This document shows positions 36,960 to 37,784 of a DNA stretch of 37,784 nt, piece after piece; within the stretch, counting starts at the first letter, position 1; each line of letters opens with the position of its first letter. A model generated the notes under the pieces. The model was not told where the DNA came from and ran no database searches. It was given only the letters and a program-made list of their open reading frames with translations. The DNA lies in IMG/VR virus record IMGVR_UViG_3300029915_001198, positions 1 to 37,784 of that record, one strand, 5' to 3'. Both the position numbers and the translations under genes were made by a program. Source of the stretch: a virus.

Positions 36960-37784
36960 TTAGCTCATCGTCGCCTTGGTGAGCAAGGCTGGACGCAGGC
37001 ACATTGGCAGGGGATTGGACTGGGTGTGCAGATCCATGCCGCGGTTGAACTTGCGCGGCTCGAGCTTGGCGTAGATCGGCAGGCCAACCGTGTTGACGGT
37101 CTCGTTGAAGTCCGCCGGCGCGAACCAGGTCCGGAAAGTGGTCATCGTGCCCAGCGGGAAGAAGATGGCCGAACTCTCCGGCACGAAGACGTGGTCGACG
37201 CCATCGCCGTCGCTGGCGTGGCCGAGATACTCCTCAAACGTCACGCCAGCGTAGCGGAAGTTTCGCCGGTTGTCGGTGTCGAGCGTCTGGTTGGGCAAAT
37301 CGGTGTGCTGGAAGAACTGGAACGCGGTGAGCACGTCCGGATGACGCGTGAAGGCGTCGAACCAGTCGGGCGCGCAGAGGCAATGCACTTCGCGCATCAC
37401 TTCGCCCAACAGGTGCAGCTCCATGTAGCGCTTCACATTGAGCACGGCGGTCTTGACGTCGAACGCGTTGCTCGAGAACTGGAAGTTCACGAGGTTCTGC
37501 GTGAGGCCGAATTCGCTGAACAGGTCGTAGATCACCGAGCCGTCGGCGTCGAGAATCTGGCCCCGCAGTGCGCCCATGCGCAGATTCTCGAGCGTGATGT
37601 CATGCTTGCGGCGCGCCGTTTCCAGGCGCTCGGCAACGAGCGTCTCCAGCGCCTCAAGCTCGTTTTCCGAACCGAAGGCGCGCAACCCCTGCGTTTCCTC
37701 GGGCAGGATCCCATCCTCGTGCGGGATATGCGGAATAACGAACGAGCGTACCTTGCGGCGCCCCTTGATCGCTTCCGTGCCCGG
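36960..37784 (-). CDS. Major capsid protein (lambda gpE-like), N-terminal end outside window
   Basis: 274 residues visible, open to the window edge. IPHIPHEDGILPEE then GLRAFGSENELEALETLVAE, RRKHDITLENLRMGALRGQI and LDADGSVIYDLFSEFGL are the gpE/major capsid protein E family hallmarks. The C-terminal PIYAKLEPRKFNRGMDLHTQ and QSNPLPMCLRP close the family. It would form the icosahedral shell. A TTG inside (37685) is not the start because family sequence continues upstream. The lambda-type head with a P2-type contractile tail is a known mix. Downstream, instead of further head genes, is an inserted block. Confidence 0.95.
   Translation of the reverse strand, partial: PGTEAIKGRRKVRSFVIPHIPHEDGILPEETQGLRAFGSENELEALETLVAERLETARRKHDITLENLRMGALRGQILDADGSVIYDLFSEFGLTQNLVNFQFSSNAFDVKTAVLNVKRYMELHLLGEVMREVHCLCAPDWFDAFTRHPDVLTAFQFFQHTDLPNQTLDTDNRRNFRYAGVTFEEYLGHASDGDGVDHVFVPESSAIFFPLGTMTTFRTWFAPADFNETVNTVGLPIYAKLEPRKFNRGMDLHTQSNPLPMCLRPALLTKATMS

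Overview
The window reads as a chromosome segment from a high-GC soil bacterium. The short intergenic palindromes of the 'GGGGCAGGCTTCAGCCTGC' type, the DUF3489 gene and the phage protein style remind me of Acidobacteriota (Bryobacterales/Solibacter group). That assignment is pattern recognition, not a search result.

Left part (1-7.5 kb, mostly + strand) is an accessory surface-polysaccharide region. It holds the end of a glycosyltransferase, a UDP-GlcNAc 2-epimerase (WecB), a WbaP-type polyprenyl-phosphate sugar transferase, and a GDP-L-fucose synthase preceded by the 3' remnant of a GDP-mannose 4,6-dehydratase. Interleaved are two divergently placed paralogous genes for tiny membrane proteins with matching upstream promoter-like blocks, another small membrane protein, a MazEF-type toxin-antitoxin pair, and several palindromic intergenic repeats.

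Middle (7.5-12.3 kb): a higBA toxin-antitoxin pair lies between two ~82-bp direct repeats. Next come three tandem, mutually paralogous tyrosine recombinases on the minus strand and a divergent DUF3489 gene that ends in a strong two-way terminator.

Right part (12.4 kb to the right edge, all minus strand) is most of the structural and lysis half of a contractile-tailed prophage. In order of transcription (right to left): a lambda-gpE-like major capsid protein (cut by the window edge); an inserted block with a Tat-signal beta-helix protein and a RibD/DHFR-like remnant; a head-tail connector; a tail terminator; P2-like baseplate proteins V, W, J and I; fibre genes; sheath FI and tube FII; tail chaperone E with a -1 frameshift extension E'; tape measure T; then U, X and D; a GH24 lysozyme; small membrane proteins including a two-TM holin candidate and an XhlA-like protein; and finally a large repeat-containing fibre with a signal peptide and a related small secreted protein. 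Terminase, portal and replication/repressor genes are not in the window.

The points most worth a second look are: the programmed -1 frameshift (T TTT TTC) between E and E'; an intrinsic terminator between FII and E that should lower expression of the long tape-measure operon relative to sheath and tube; a gpD that appears to start at CTG; the recombinase triplet and the repeat-flanked higBA; the paired small-membrane-protein loci with matching promoters; signal peptides on terminal phage 'fibre' proteins that share a C-terminal domain; and an aromatic-rich segment in a baseplate-proximal fibre protein.
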